Assembly: GCF_003312875.1 (NCBI RefSeq)
Contig: NZ_CP015163.1
Location: forward strand, 8,556,001 to 8,620,000
Source: Amycolatopsis albispora
Lineage (GTDB): Bacteria; Actinomycetota; Actinomycetes; Mycobacteriales; Pseudonocardiaceae
DNA length: 64,000 nucleotides
Direction of reading: 5' to 3'
Part shown: positions 17,463 through 26,102 of the stretch, in pieces
Numbering within the stretch: the first letter of the stretch is position 1
Layout: every line of letters begins with the position of its first letter
Program-made: the position numbers and the translations under genes
The notes under the pieces: generated by a model
What the model was told of the DNA's origin: nothing
What the model saw: only the letters and a program-made list of their open reading frames with translations
Database searches by the model: none

Positions 17463-18024
17463 GGGTGCGCACGGTGCTTCCCGGCAGCAGGCGGGCCGAC
17501 TCGCGGCGGACCTCGGCCATGGTGGTGGCCCAGTCGCGGACGGGGGCCTTCGGTAGCGGGTCGGGGCCGCCGTTGAGGTGTTCGCCGGCATACACGACAG
17601 CCCGGGCGAGCAGGTTCGCCGGGACGGCCGCCAGCCACGGGAGCCAGTCGCGGGGGCCGCTGGGGTGGGCGCAGCCGAGCACGGCCAGCACACCGCCCGG
17701 TGCCAGGGCGTCCCGCAGCTTCGTGACCGTGGTGAACGGCACGTGGTGCAGCGAAGCCAGGCAGGAGATGAAGTCGTACTCGGCGGTGGGCAGCTCCATG
17801 GTGGTCACGTCGGCGTGGTGGTAGGTGATGCCGTCGCCGCCCAGGGCGGTGGCGGTGTTGATCACGTCGGGGGACGGGTCGATGCCGTCGACCTTCAGGC
17901 CGCGGGCGGCCAGGCGCCGGGCGAAGCGGCCGGTGCCGCAGCCGACGTCGAGTGCGCGGCGCGCGTTCGGCGGGAGCTGGCGGAGCAGGTACGGGTGGTA
18001 GTGGTCGTTGTGGTTGAACGGCAC
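17422..18024 (-). CDS. Class I SAM-dependent methyltransferase
   Basis: A 200-residue cytoplasmic methyltransferase of the Methyltransf_11/25 type. Motif I is ALDVGCGTGRFARRLAARG, motif II acid lies in VDGIDPSPDV, and a post-motif segment reads CLASLHHVPFTTVTKLRDALAPGGVLAVLG. Substrate unknown. The GTG at 18024 is preceded by GGTTGGGGG; the frame is open upstream but the extension runs antisense to folC and has no homology. Its 3' end overlaps the DUF222 gene convergently, and its start is only about 70 bases from folC, so the two probably use divergent promoters. Confidence 0.85.
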   Translation of the reverse strand: MPFNHNDHYHPYLLRQLPPNARRALDVGCGTGRFARRLAARGLKVDGIDPSPDVINTATALGGDGITYHHADVTTMELPTAEYDFISCLASLHHVPFTTVTKLRDALAPGGVLAVLGCAHPSGPRDWLPWLAAVPANLLARAVVYAGEHLNGGPDPLPKAPVRDWATTMAEVRRESARLLPGSTVRTLTFWRYALLYRHP

Positions 18025-18094
18025 GCCCCCAACCTGCCAGAAACGCCGGTCGTAGACTCGGGGGCGCACGGAGCAGCGCAAGTTGGGAGCACGG

Positions 18095-19750
18095 GTGCCG
18101 CAAGGCGAAGAAGAGTCCCCGAAGCGGCCTGAGCTGGGTGATCTCGACAGCTTCGCCGGGATCGACGAGCTGGGACCGATCGACGATCCGGACAACACGG
18201 ATCCGGACAATCCGGACGGGACGTTCCACACCACCGACCACGCCTTCGAGGCGGGCGGTGGATCCGGTGCCGGCGTCGGCGGGGTGGGCCAGCTCGGGGA
18301 CAACCTGGCGCTCGGCCCGGTGCCCGACCTGCCGTCCACCGACGAGACCCACGAACTGGACGACCAGGGCACCGACGAGCTGCCCGACGAGAACGGGCCC
18401 GAGGCGCGCTACGAGCTGCGCGCGGTCGAGGCCGAGCTGAACGAGCGGTGGCCGGAGACCAAGATCGAGCCCTCGCTCGATCGGGTGAAAACGCTGCTCA
18501 ACCTGCTCGGGGACCCGCAGCGGACCTACCCGGTGCTGCACGTGGCGGGCACCAACGGCAAGGGTTCCACCGCTCGGATGATCGACGCGCTGCTCACCCG
18601 GATGGGGGTGCGCGTGGGGCGGTACACCAGTCCGCACCTGCAGCTGGTCACCGAGCGCATCAGCATCGACGGGGCACCGATCTCGGCCGCGAAGTACGTG
18701 GACACCTACCGTGACATCGCGCCGTTCGTGACCATGGTCGACAACGCGAGCGAGATCCGGATGAGCAAGTTCGAGGTGCTCACCGGCATGGCGTTCGCCG
18801 CCTTCGCCGACGCGCCGGCCGAGGCCGTCGTGCTGGAGGTCGGCATGGGCGGCACCTGGGACGCCACCAACGTGGCCGACGCGCAGGTCGCCGCCATCGC
18901 GCCGATCTCCATCGACCACACCGACTACCTGGGCACCGACCTGCGTGACATCGCCAGGGAGAAGGCCGGGGTGATCAAGCCCGGCAGCGTGGCGGTGCTC
19001 GCCGAGCAGGACCCCGAGGTGCAGCGCGTGCTGCTGGAACGCGCGATCGAGGTGGACGCCTCGGTGGCCCGCGCGGGCAGCGAGTTCGCCGTGCTCGAAC
19101 GTGAGATCGCCGTCGGCGGGCAGCTGCTCAAGCTGCAGGGCCTCGGCGGGGTCTACGACCAGATCTTCCTGCCGCTGCACGGCAGGCACCAGGCCGACAA
19201 CGCGGCGCTCGCGCTGGCCGCGGTCGAGGCCTTCTTCGGCGCGGGCAAGGACCGCCAGCTGGTGGTCGAGGCGGTCCGCGAGGCCTTCGCCGAGGTGCAG
19301 AACCCCGGCAGGCTGGAGCGCGTCCGCGCGGCTCCGGCGGTCATGCTCGACGCCGCGCACAACCCGCACGGGGCCCGTGCGCTCGCGGCCACCATCACCG
19401 ACGAGTTCGCCTTCCGCCGCCTGGTCGCGGTGGTCGGGGTGATGGCGGACAAGGACGCGCACGGCATTCTCGACGCGCTCGAACCGGTGGTCACCGACGT
19501 GGTGGTCACGCAGAACAGCTCACCGCGCGCGATGCCGCTGGAGGAGCTGGACGAGCTGGCGAAGTCGGTGTTCGGCGAGGACCGGGTGCACGCGGCACCG
19601 CGGCTGGACACCGCGGTGGAGACCGCGGTCGCGCTGGCCGAGGAGTCCGACGACCCGGAGGAGCCGCTGGCCGGTGGCGGGGTGCTGATCACCGGCTCGG
19701 TGTTCACCGCGGGTGAGGCACGCACCCTGTTCGGGAAGGAACCGGCATGA
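18095..19750 (+). CDS. folC: Dihydrofolate synthase / folylpolyglutamate synthase
   Basis: A Mur-ligase-fold ATP enzyme that adds glutamate to dihydropteroate and folates. The P-loop is HVAGTNGKGSTARM, then YTSPHLQLVTERI, the metal/ATP site VLEVGMGGTWDATN, DHTDYLG, and a C-terminal domain with MLDAAHNPHGARAL. An acidic, Gly/Asp/Pro-rich extension of about 100 residues precedes the conserved domain, longer than in M. tuberculosis FolC. GTG at 18095 is my choice; a TTG at 18083 is in frame. Its stop overlaps the ATG of the DUF4233 gene. This folC-DUF4233-ndk order is typical of actinobacteria, though here ndk is displaced by about 4 kb. Confidence 0.95.
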   Translation: MPQGEEESPKRPELGDLDSFAGIDELGPIDDPDNTDPDNPDGTFHTTDHAFEAGGGSGAGVGGVGQLGDNLALGPVPDLPSTDETHELDDQGTDELPDENGPEARYELRAVEAELNERWPETKIEPSLDRVKTLLNLLGDPQRTYPVLHVAGTNGKGSTARMIDALLTRMGVRVGRYTSPHLQLVTERISIDGAPISAAKYVDTYRDIAPFVTMVDNASEIRMSKFEVLTGMAFAAFADAPAEAVVLEVGMGGTWDATNVADAQVAAIAPISIDHTDYLGTDLRDIAREKAGVIKPGSVAVLAEQDPEVQRVLLERAIEVDASVARAGSEFAVLEREIAVGGQLLKLQGLGGVYDQIFLPLHGRHQADNAALALAAVEAFFGAGKDRQLVVEAVREAFAEVQNPGRLERVRAAPAVMLDAAHNPHGARALAATITDEFAFRRLVAVVGVMADKDAHGILDALEPVVTDVVVTQNSSPRAMPLEELDELAKSVFGEDRVHAAPRLDTAVETAVALAEESDDPEEPLAGGGVLITGSVFTAGEARTLFGKEPA

Positions 19751-20136
19751 CCGAGCAGCCGAAACCGCCGGCGAAGGACCCGCTGAAGTCCTTCCGCGGG
19801 GTGATGGCGGGCACGCTGATCATGGAGGCCATCGTGGTGGCGCTGGCGCTGCCGGTGGTCGCCCAGCTCGGCGGCGGCCTGACCAGCGGCATCGGCTGGG
19901 CGGTGATCGCCATCGCGGTGGTGATGGGTGTGCTGTGCGGGTTCCTGTCGAAGCCGTGGGCGGTGCCCGCGATCCTGGTGCTGCAGGGCGCGCTGATCGC
20001 GTTCTTCTTCGCGCTGCCCGCGGTCGCGGTGATCGGCTTTGTCTTCCTGGCGCTGTGGTTGTGGCTGCTGTGGCTGCGCCGAGACGTCGCCCGCCGAATG
20101 GCCGAAGGCCGGTTGCCGAGCCAGCAGGAGCAGTAG
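19747..20136 (+). CDS. DUF4233 membrane protein
   Basis: A 129-residue integral membrane protein with four hydrophobic helices (GTLIMEAIVVALALPVVAQL, GWAVIAIAVVMGVLCGFL, VPAILVLQGALIAFFFALP and AVIGFVFLALWLWLLWL) and a basic C-terminal tail. Family and position match the Rv2446c-like protein that sits between folC and ndk in mycobacteria. ATG overlaps the folC TGA (ATGA), so it is translationally coupled. Molecular function unknown. Confidence 0.9.
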   Translation: MTEQPKPPAKDPLKSFRGVMAGTLIMEAIVVALALPVVAQLGGGLTSGIGWAVIAIAVVMGVLCGFLSKPWAVPAILVLQGALIAFFFALPAVAVIGFVFLALWLWLLWLRRDVARRMAEGRLPSQQEQ

Positions 20137-20145
20137 GCTCGCCGG

Positions 20146-20250
20146 GTGCGAGAGCTTACCTACTACATCGCCAGCTCGATCGACGGCTTCATCGCCGGAC
20201 TCGACGGCAGCGGCGTCGCGCTGATGACGTACCGGGCCAGGGCGTTCTAG
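20146..20250 (+). pseudogene. Remnant of a dihydrofolate-reductase-family (RibD-like) gene
   Basis: A GTG-started 34-codon frame reads RELTYYIASSIDGFIAG, the unmistakable N-terminus of DHFR/RibD-like reductases. It then jumps to GVALMTYRARAF and a stop, which resembles the extreme C-terminus of the same family. The roughly 150 residues between are absent while the frame is kept, as if deleted internally. Its TAG shares the CTAG palindrome with the TAG of the converging acylase gene. A functional product is unlikely. Confidence 0.6.
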
Positions 20251-22529
20251 CGCAGCGGGACCACCTTCAGCGCGGGGGAGCGGAGGATGTCGCCTTCGCA
20301 GAAGCGGCCCCGCACCCACTCGCCACGCGAGAACAGTTCGGTCTGGTCGGCGAAGTGCGGGGACGTCGGGTCGGTGGACTGCGAGTAGGTCATCAGCGTG
20401 GACGTGTCGGGGCACGCCTTGCCCGCCAGCCCCACCACCTGGATGAAGCTCGACCCGTGCACGATTTCGACGTTGCCCGCCTTCGGGTCCCACACCGGCG
20501 ACATCGCGTTCAGAATGCCCAGCTGCCCCGGACCGCCGTGCACCGGGATCCGCTTTCCGTTGCGGGTGACCGACTGGTGCTCACCGAGCGTCGCGTCCAG
20601 CGGGATGCCCGCGGCGGTCAGCTCGGCCACCGCGTCGTCCAAGGCCTTGCGCACCAACGGGTTCTGCGTGTCGAGCGTGTTCGGGGTGGGCAGCGGATCG
20701 GCGGGGTCGAACGGCACCTTCCAGCCCAACCCCGGGCCGAGGCGCATCGCGAACCGCTGGAACAGCAGCGCGCCCCGGCTGTCCAGGCGGAAGGTGTGGT
20801 CCCAGGCGGCGAGCGTGTCGCAGGCCGGGCCCGTGCCGCACAGCTCGGCCACCGCGTCGGCGATCAGCACGGCGAGCCGGCTGCGGTCGCCGAAGAGCAG
20901 CTGCTTCATCGACTCCGTGGTGAATCCGCCCAGGTTTTCCTCGGTGGCGATCAGGGCTTCCCTGGTGCGTGGTGAGCGCGCGGTGCCGGTGTCACCGATG
21001 ATCCACGGGTAGCCGGTGAGGGGCGCGCTGGCGTTCGACAACCACGGGCTGTCGTTCGCGTTCAGCTCGTAGTCCTCCCGGATCTGGTGCGGCAGCCGGG
21101 CCGGGCCGAGCAGCCCCGGCTCCACCGCGTCGGCGTCGGCACCCCAGGCGCAGGTCCCCTTTGAACCGTCCAGAATGGACACATGGGCGGCCTGGAACAG
21201 CTCACGGCCCAACGGGGTCGAGCAGCGGTCCGCCAGTTCGTCGGTGACGTGCGGGACCACCTGGACGTCGGAGTAGAGCGCCCGGCCACGCCGGTCGGTG
21301 GCGATCGTGTTCACCCACGGCACGCCGAGCGTGGACTTCAGCGCGGCCGAAACGTCGTCCACGTCGCGTGCCTGGTTCAGGCTGAACCACGTGTTCAGCC
21401 CACGCAGATTGGTCGCGTTGGCGTCCCGGAGCGCATACGCCGACGTGGTGGTCCACGGCAGCGAGACGCCATCGACGTCGGTGATGACCGGGCCGTAGCG
21501 GGTCGAGTACAGCGTGCGGGTGTCCGTGGTGAGCGAGCCGTCCGGCTGCTTCACTTCGACGGAAACCTGGTGCGCGGTCATCTTCTCCGGCTTGCCGTCG
21601 ACCACATAGGACAGTGGGTCGCCCTCGGCCAGCTTGACCTCGTACAAGCCGAACGTGCGGGTGGTGGCGAAGGTGTGCGTCCACGCGGCGTCGCGCGTGT
21701 GCCCGATCTGGACCAGCGGCATGCCGAGCAGACTGCCGCCGGAAACGTTGAAGCGACCGGGAATGGTCAGCTGCGCCTGCCAGAACCGGCGCCCGCCCTG
21801 CCACGGGAAGTGCGGGTTGCCCAGCAGCACGCTGCCGCGGCCCGCCGCGGTGCCGTCCCGGCCGACCGCGATGCCGTTGCTGCCGATGGTGTCTTCGCTG
21901 GTGAGCGCGTCACCGATGCGCGCGGCGGCGTCCACGGGCAGCGAGCCGCCCGACGGCTTCGCGTCGACCAGCCCGTTCGCCAGCTGGCCCTGCCCGGAAA
22001 TGGCGGTGACGGCGTACAGGTGGCGGTAGACGTCGAGTTCGGTGATCGGCCGCACCCAGTCCGCACCGCGGCAGGCGGGATCGGCCGTGCCGTGCTCGGT
22101 CAGCCACTTGTTGTAACCGTCGACGTAGCCGCCGACGATCTCCTTGACCTCCGCGCGGGGCTGGCCGAGCAGCCGCTCCACCACGCCGGAGTCGTTGATC
22201 CGCTGGAAGTGCACGTCGCTGGCCAGGTTCGAATCGGCCTCGCTGAGCGCGGAGTTGCCGTCGCCGCCCGGCCCGAGGTACTTCGACCGCTTCGCGTCCA
22301 CGGTCAGGTACCCGTTCGCCAGCTCGCAGAGGTTGTCCTTCGCAGCGGCGTACCCGTAGCCGTAACCGAGGCCGTCGAACGACTTCGCCCAGATGTGCGG
22401 AATGCCGTGCTCGGTGTACCGGATCACCGCGCGTGCGCCGTCCGTGTCCGCGGCGGCGGGTGCGGTGACCACGGCGGCCGCGGTCAGCGTGACGGCGAGT
22501 ACCCGGCCGAACCTGCTGCGTCCCCCCAT
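20247..22529 (-). CDS. Secreted penicillin-acylase-family Ntn hydrolase
   Basis: A 760-residue preproenzyme. The signal peptide (VLAVTLTAAAVVTAPAAA) is followed by an alpha chain (about 28-216), then the autocatalytic Ser near residue 217 (DTIGS-NGIAVG), the new N-terminus of the beta chain and nucleophile. Support comes from YTEHGIPHIWAKSFDGLGYGYGYAAAKDNLCEL, and from NPHFPW and the later oxyanion Asn region typical of aculeacin/AHL acylases. It cleaves an amide-linked acyl group outside the cell; the substrate (lipopeptide, acyl-homoserine lactone or beta-lactam) cannot be decided. ATG at 22529 has GGAAGGCGG upstream. The frame continues to 24074 antisense to phoD, which I discard. Divergent from phoD. 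Confidence 0.93.
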   Translation of the reverse strand: MGGRSRFGRVLAVTLTAAAVVTAPAAADTDGARAVIRYTEHGIPHIWAKSFDGLGYGYGYAAAKDNLCELANGYLTVDAKRSKYLGPGGDGNSALSEADSNLASDVHFQRINDSGVVERLLGQPRAEVKEIVGGYVDGYNKWLTEHGTADPACRGADWVRPITELDVYRHLYAVTAISGQGQLANGLVDAKPSGGSLPVDAAARIGDALTSEDTIGSNGIAVGRDGTAAGRGSVLLGNPHFPWQGGRRFWQAQLTIPGRFNVSGGSLLGMPLVQIGHTRDAAWTHTFATTRTFGLYEVKLAEGDPLSYVVDGKPEKMTAHQVSVEVKQPDGSLTTDTRTLYSTRYGPVITDVDGVSLPWTTTSAYALRDANATNLRGLNTWFSLNQARDVDDVSAALKSTLGVPWVNTIATDRRGRALYSDVQVVPHVTDELADRCSTPLGRELFQAAHVSILDGSKGTCAWGADADAVEPGLLGPARLPHQIREDYELNANDSPWLSNASAPLTGYPWIIGDTGTARSPRTREALIATEENLGGFTTESMKQLLFGDRSRLAVLIADAVAELCGTGPACDTLAAWDHTFRLDSRGALLFQRFAMRLGPGLGWKVPFDPADPLPTPNTLDTQNPLVRKALDDAVAELTAAGIPLDATLGEHQSVTRNGKRIPVHGGPGQLGILNAMSPVWDPKAGNVEIVHGSSFIQVVGLAGKACPDTSTLMTYSQSTDPTSPHFADQTELFSRGEWVRGRFCEGDILRSPALKVVPLR

Positions 22530-22640
22530 GTGACCGCCTTCCGTGTGCGCCCGGTGATCCTCTGTCAACCTAGGGCGTCGTTCACCCGGCGGAAAGGCCC
22601 AGTTGGCCCCGCGGCCCGAGAATCCGGATAGAACACCGGA

Positions 22641-24182
22641 ATGACCGAATCCCACCACGACCGGCGGTCCCTGCTGCGTGCTGGTGTGCTCGGCGCGGGC
22701 GTGCTCGCCGCCGGCTCGCTCGGCGCCGTGCCCGCCCTCGCCCGCGGCAACAGCCGCCCGGTGCTCACCCACGGGGTGCAGTCCGGTGACGTCACCTCGC
22801 ACTCGGCGATCGTCTGGACCAGGGCGGACCGCCCGTCCCGGATGCTCGTCGAGGTCGCGCGCGACCCGTCCTTCCGCAACGCCCGCCGCATCACCGGCCC
22901 GGTGCTCAGCCCCGAGACCGGCGGCACCGGCAAGGTCCGCCTCGCGGGCCTGCGGCCCGGCACCGAACTGCACTACCGCGTGCGTGCCGAGGACCTCGAC
23001 GGCCGCGTCACCAGCGAGCCGCTGACCGGCCGGTTCGCCACCGCGCCGATCGGCCGCGAGAGCGTGCGCTTTGTCTGGTCCGGCGACACGGTGGGCCAGG
23101 GCTGGGGCATCAACCCCGATCGCGGCGGCATGCCGATCTACCGCGCGATGGCGGACCGGCGGCCGGACTTCTTCCTGCACAGCGGTGACACCGTCTACGC
23201 CGACGGCCCGCTGGTGGAGCAGGTCACCCTGCCCGACGGCCGGATCTGGCGGAACGTGGTCACGCCGGAGAAGTCCAAGGTGGCCGAAACCCTCGACGAA
23301 TACCGCGGGCAGTTCGCCTACAACCTGCTCGACGACAAGCTGCGCGGGTTCGCCGCCGAGGTGCCAGCCTACTTCCAGTGGGACGACCACGAGGTGGTCA
23401 ACAACTGGTACCCGGGCGAGATCCTGGACCTGCCGCGGTACACCGAGAAGCGCGTGGACGTGCTGGCGAAGCGCGCGTTCCAGGCGTTCCACGAGTGGCA
23501 GCCGATCGACGCGCGCCAGGCGGTGGACGGCCGGGTGTACCGCAGCTTCGGCTACGGCAGGCACGTCGAGATCTTCGTGCTCGACATGCGCACCTACAAG
23601 GACGCGAACAACGCCGACCCGAACGGCGTCGGGCACATCCTGGGCGAGCAGCAGGCGCAGTGGCTGGTGCGCGGGCTCGACCGCAGCCAGGCGACCTGGA
23701 AGATCGTCGCCGCGGACATGCCGATCGGGCTCACCGTGCCGGACGGCACCGGGATCGAGGGCGTGGCGAACGGCCTGCCCGGCGGCCCCGGCGGCCGCGA
23801 GCACGAACTGGCCTGGGTGCTGCGCGAGATCTCGCGGCGGCGCGTGCGCAACGTGGTCTGGCTGACCGCCGACGTGCACTACACCGCGGCTCACCACTAC
23901 TCGCCGGACCGCGCGGCCGCCGGGGACTTCGACCCGTTCTGGGAGTTCGTTTCCGGCCCGCTCAACGCCGGTGGTTTCGGCCCGAACGCACTGGACCCGA
24001 CCTTCGGGCCGGAGGCGGTGTTCGTGCACGCGCCGCCCGCGGCGAACAGCTCGCCGCTGGACGGTTTCCAGCACTTCGGCGAGGTCAACGTGGACGGCGC
24101 GAGCGGGGACCTGACCGTCGACCTGCGTGACGCGGCGGGTACTTCGCTGTGGTCGAAGACCCTGCGGCCTCAGCGGCGCTGA
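22641..24182 (+). CDS. phoD: Alkaline phosphatase D / phosphodiesterase, Tat-exported
   Basis: A 513-residue PhoD-family metallophosphatase. The Tat signal reads DRRSLLRAGVLGAGVLAAGS (twin Arg, hydrophobic core, cleavage near ALA). An N-terminal fibronectin-like domain (VLTHGVQSGDVTSHSAIVWTRA) precedes the catalytic domain with WSGDT, HSGDTVYADGP, WDDHEVVNNW, DMRTYKDANN and WLTADVHYTAAH, which carry the Fe/Ca ligands. It hydrolyses phosphomonoesters and diesters at the cell surface, usually to scavenge phosphate. ATG at 22641. I could not identify a clear PHO box in the 111-base divergent region shared with the acylase gene. Confidence 0.94.
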   Translation: MTESHHDRRSLLRAGVLGAGVLAAGSLGAVPALARGNSRPVLTHGVQSGDVTSHSAIVWTRADRPSRMLVEVARDPSFRNARRITGPVLSPETGGTGKVRLAGLRPGTELHYRVRAEDLDGRVTSEPLTGRFATAPIGRESVRFVWSGDTVGQGWGINPDRGGMPIYRAMADRRPDFFLHSGDTVYADGPLVEQVTLPDGRIWRNVVTPEKSKVAETLDEYRGQFAYNLLDDKLRGFAAEVPAYFQWDDHEVVNNWYPGEILDLPRYTEKRVDVLAKRAFQAFHEWQPIDARQAVDGRVYRSFGYGRHVEIFVLDMRTYKDANNADPNGVGHILGEQQAQWLVRGLDRSQATWKIVAADMPIGLTVPDGTGIEGVANGLPGGPGGREHELAWVLREISRRRVRNVVWLTADVHYTAAHHYSPDRAAAGDFDPFWEFVSGPLNAGGFGPNALDPTFGPEAVFVHAPPAANSSPLDGFQHFGEVNVDGASGDLTVDLRDAAGTSLWSKTLRPQRR

Positions 24183-24235
24183 GCCCGGTCGCTACAGTTC
24201 GCGTCAAGTAACACGCAATTAAAGGAGAAGCACCC

Positions 24236-24643
24236 GTGAGTGAGCGCACCCTTGTTCTGGTCAAGCCCGACGGCGTCAAGCGCGGACTGGTCGGCGAGGT
24301 CATCTCCCGGATCGAGCGCAAGGGCCTGACCCTGGCTCAGCTGGAGCTGCGCACCGTCGAGCGTTCGGTCGCCGAGGAGCACTACGCCGAGCACAAGGAC
24401 AAGCCGTTCTTCGGTGAGCTGGTGGACTTCATCACCTCCGGCCCGCTGGTCGCCATCGCGGTCGAGGGCACCCGCGCGATCTCGGCGTTCCGGCAGCTGG
24501 CCGGGGGCACCGACCCGGTCGAGAAGGCCACCCCGGGCACCATCCGCGGCGACTTCGCCCTGGAGGTCCAGTTCAACCTGGTGCACGGCTCGGACTCGGC
24601 CGAATCCGCCGAGCGCGAGCTGAAGCTCTGGTTCCCGAACTGA
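24236..24643 (+). CDS. ndk: Nucleoside diphosphate kinase
   Basis: A 135-residue cytoplasmic enzyme equilibrating nucleoside di- and triphosphates through a phospho-His. The N-terminal Lys site is [16 protein letters not shown]. The phosphorylated His lies in [15 protein letters not shown], preceded by GTIRGDFA. Length is normal. GTG start at 24236 with AAAGGAGAAGC upstream, an unusually good ribosome-binding site. Core gene; in mycobacteria it sits directly between the DUF4233 gene and rne. A family A palindrome begins 15 bases after its stop. Confidence 0.97.
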   Translation: MSERTLVLVKPDGVKRGLVGEVISRIERKGLTLAQLELRTVERSVAEEHYAEHKDKPFFGELVDFITSGPLVAIAVEGTRAISAFRQLAGGTDPVEKATPGTIRGDFALEVQFNLVHGSDSAESAERELKLWFPN

Positions 24644-24657
24644 CCCGCTGAGCAACT

Positions 24658-24710
24658 GTCACGAATGTGGCTTTCGAGACGTTTCGCGTCTCGAAAGCCA
24701 CATTCGTGAC
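24658..24710. repeat. Family A palindrome, perfect copy, forming the MFS gene 3' end
   Basis: A perfect inverted repeat with 24-base arms and a 5-base loop. The left arm begins GTCACGAATGTGGCTTTC and ends GAGACG; the right arm is its exact complement. It lies between the converging ndk and MFS genes. The minus-strand MFS frame runs through the whole palindrome and stops at its far edge (24661-24659). No T-run follows, so termination would have to be Rho- or structure-dependent. Confidence 0.9.
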
Positions 24711-26026
24711 ATCGGTTCGAGCCGTGCCGGGAGGTTGAAGCCGACCAGCGCGGCCACCGCCAGCGTCAGCACCACGGCCAGCAGGGTGAGCGCGTTCCCC
24801 AGCCCTGCCTGCTCGGCGATCGCCGCCCCCGCCAGCGGGGCGACCGCTCCGCCCAGCGCGCCGACGTTGTACGAGAAGCCCAGCCCGGCCGCTCGCATGC
24901 GGGTCGGGAAGTGGTCGGCGATGTACTTCGGCAGCAGCCCCGAGATGCCCTGGCTGGTGGCCTGCATGCCGAACAGCAGCACCCACAGCAGCACCACGTT
25001 CCCCGGCGGCAGCGCGAAAACCGGGAACACGAACGCCAGCGAAGCGAACAGCCCGAGCACGTAGGCCCGCCGCGTGCCGAGCCGGTCGCCGAGGATCCCG
25101 GCCAGGCACGAACCCGCCGCGTACCCGAGCCCGGCCCAGGTCAACGCGGTCGACACGGCTCCGGGCGCATACCCCAGCTCGGTCTTCAGGTACGTCGGCA
25201 GCAGCGACTGGACCGGCCACGAGTACAGGAACGCGCAGAACACCGTGGCGATCACCGCGACCACCACCGGCCACCGCCGCCCGGCCAGCTGCACGGTCAG
25301 CGCGAGCAGCCCCAGCACCACCACGGCGATCAGCGGCCAGCCGGTCGCGGTCCGGCTGAACACCAGCACCAGCGCGGTCGTCAGCACCGCCGCGACCAGC
25401 GCGTTCACCAGCCGCCGCCCCGGTGCGAACAACACCGACGAGCCGCCGCCGTCGGCCTCCCATTCCGCTGCTTCGGGCAGCGAGCGCCGCAGGTACAGCG
25501 TCAGCGCGATGGGCACCAGCCCGGCGTAGAACAGCCAGCGCCACCCGCCGGCGGGCACGATCAGGTCGTAGGCCACCGCGGCGAGCACCGTGCCGACCGG
25601 GTACGCCGACAGCAGGAACCCGGTGGCGCGGTTGCGCATGTGCTTCGGCCAGGTCTCCAGCACGTAGGTGGCGCTGGAGCCGTACTCCCCGGCCATCCCG
25701 ATGCCGACCACCGCGCGGAAGGCGAACAGCGACCAGTAGTCCCAGGCGAACCCGCACAGCCCGCTGCCGACCGAGAACGCCAGGATGGCCAGGATCATCG
25801 CGGGCTTGCGGCCGTACCGGTCGGCGATCGCGCCGAGCACCAGCCCGCCGAGCCAGCGCGAGACGAAGGCCGCCGACACCAGCGTCGCCGCCTGCGTCAG
25901 GCTGAGCCCGAACTCGGCGGCGATCTCGGTGAGCACCAGGGTGATCAGGATGAAGTCGAAGCCGTCGAGCAGGTAGCCCAGCCAGGCGGCGAAGAACGCC
26001 CGGCGCTGGGCGCGGGTGACCGCCAT
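24659..26026 (-). CDS. MFS transporter, sialic acid/aromatic or sugar-acid type
   Basis: A 455-residue, 12-helix major facilitator. The N-terminus AAWLGYLLDGFDFILITLVLTEIA is typical of NanT/aromatic-acid symporters (Asp in the GFD motif of helix 1). The cytoplasmic loop signature is GAIADRYGRKPAM, and PVGTVLAAVAYDLIVPAGGWRWLF follows. The substrate is unproven. ATG at 26026 with GAAGGAGA upstream. The last 17 residues are encoded entirely by the family A palindrome, so the native C-terminus was altered or replaced. It is divergent from a FadR-type regulator with a shared palindromic operator. Confidence 0.92.
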   Translation of the reverse strand: MAVTRAQRRAFFAAWLGYLLDGFDFILITLVLTEIAAEFGLSLTQAATLVSAAFVSRWLGGLVLGAIADRYGRKPAMILAILAFSVGSGLCGFAWDYWSLFAFRAVVGIGMAGEYGSSATYVLETWPKHMRNRATGFLLSAYPVGTVLAAVAYDLIVPAGGWRWLFYAGLVPIALTLYLRRSLPEAAEWEADGGGSSVLFAPGRRLVNALVAAVLTTALVLVFSRTATGWPLIAVVVLGLLALTVQLAGRRWPVVVAVIATVFCAFLYSWPVQSLLPTYLKTELGYAPGAVSTALTWAGLGYAAGSCLAGILGDRLGTRRAYVLGLFASLAFVFPVFALPPGNVVLLWVLLFGMQATSQGISGLLPKYIADHFPTRMRAAGLGFSYNVGALGGAVAPLAGAAIAEQAGLGNALTLLAVVLTLAVAALVGFNLPARLEPMSRMWLSRRETSRKPHS

Positions 26027-26046
26027 CCGGCTCTCCTTCGAGTTGC

Positions 26047-26064
26047 GGACATAGGATGTCCTAT
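26047..26064. promoter_or_regulatory. Likely operator of the divergent FadR-type regulator
   Basis: Two overlapping dyads, GGACAT-AGG-ATGTCC (26047-26061) and ATAGGA-TG-TCCTAT (26051-26064), sit midway between the MFS transporter and the FadR-type gene. GntR/FadR proteins bind short palindromes of this size, commonly in such shared promoters. This suggests joint control of uptake and autoregulation. Confidence 0.6.
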
Positions 26065-26102
26065 CTCTGGGGTAAGGTAGTGGCGCGGTGAAGGGAGGGC
26101 AA

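Noticed and set aside
22530..24074. Reading the acylase gene as one long protein starting at 24074
   Set aside because: The extra 500 residues lie antisense to phoD. A signal peptide with a good ribosome-binding site begins at 22529.
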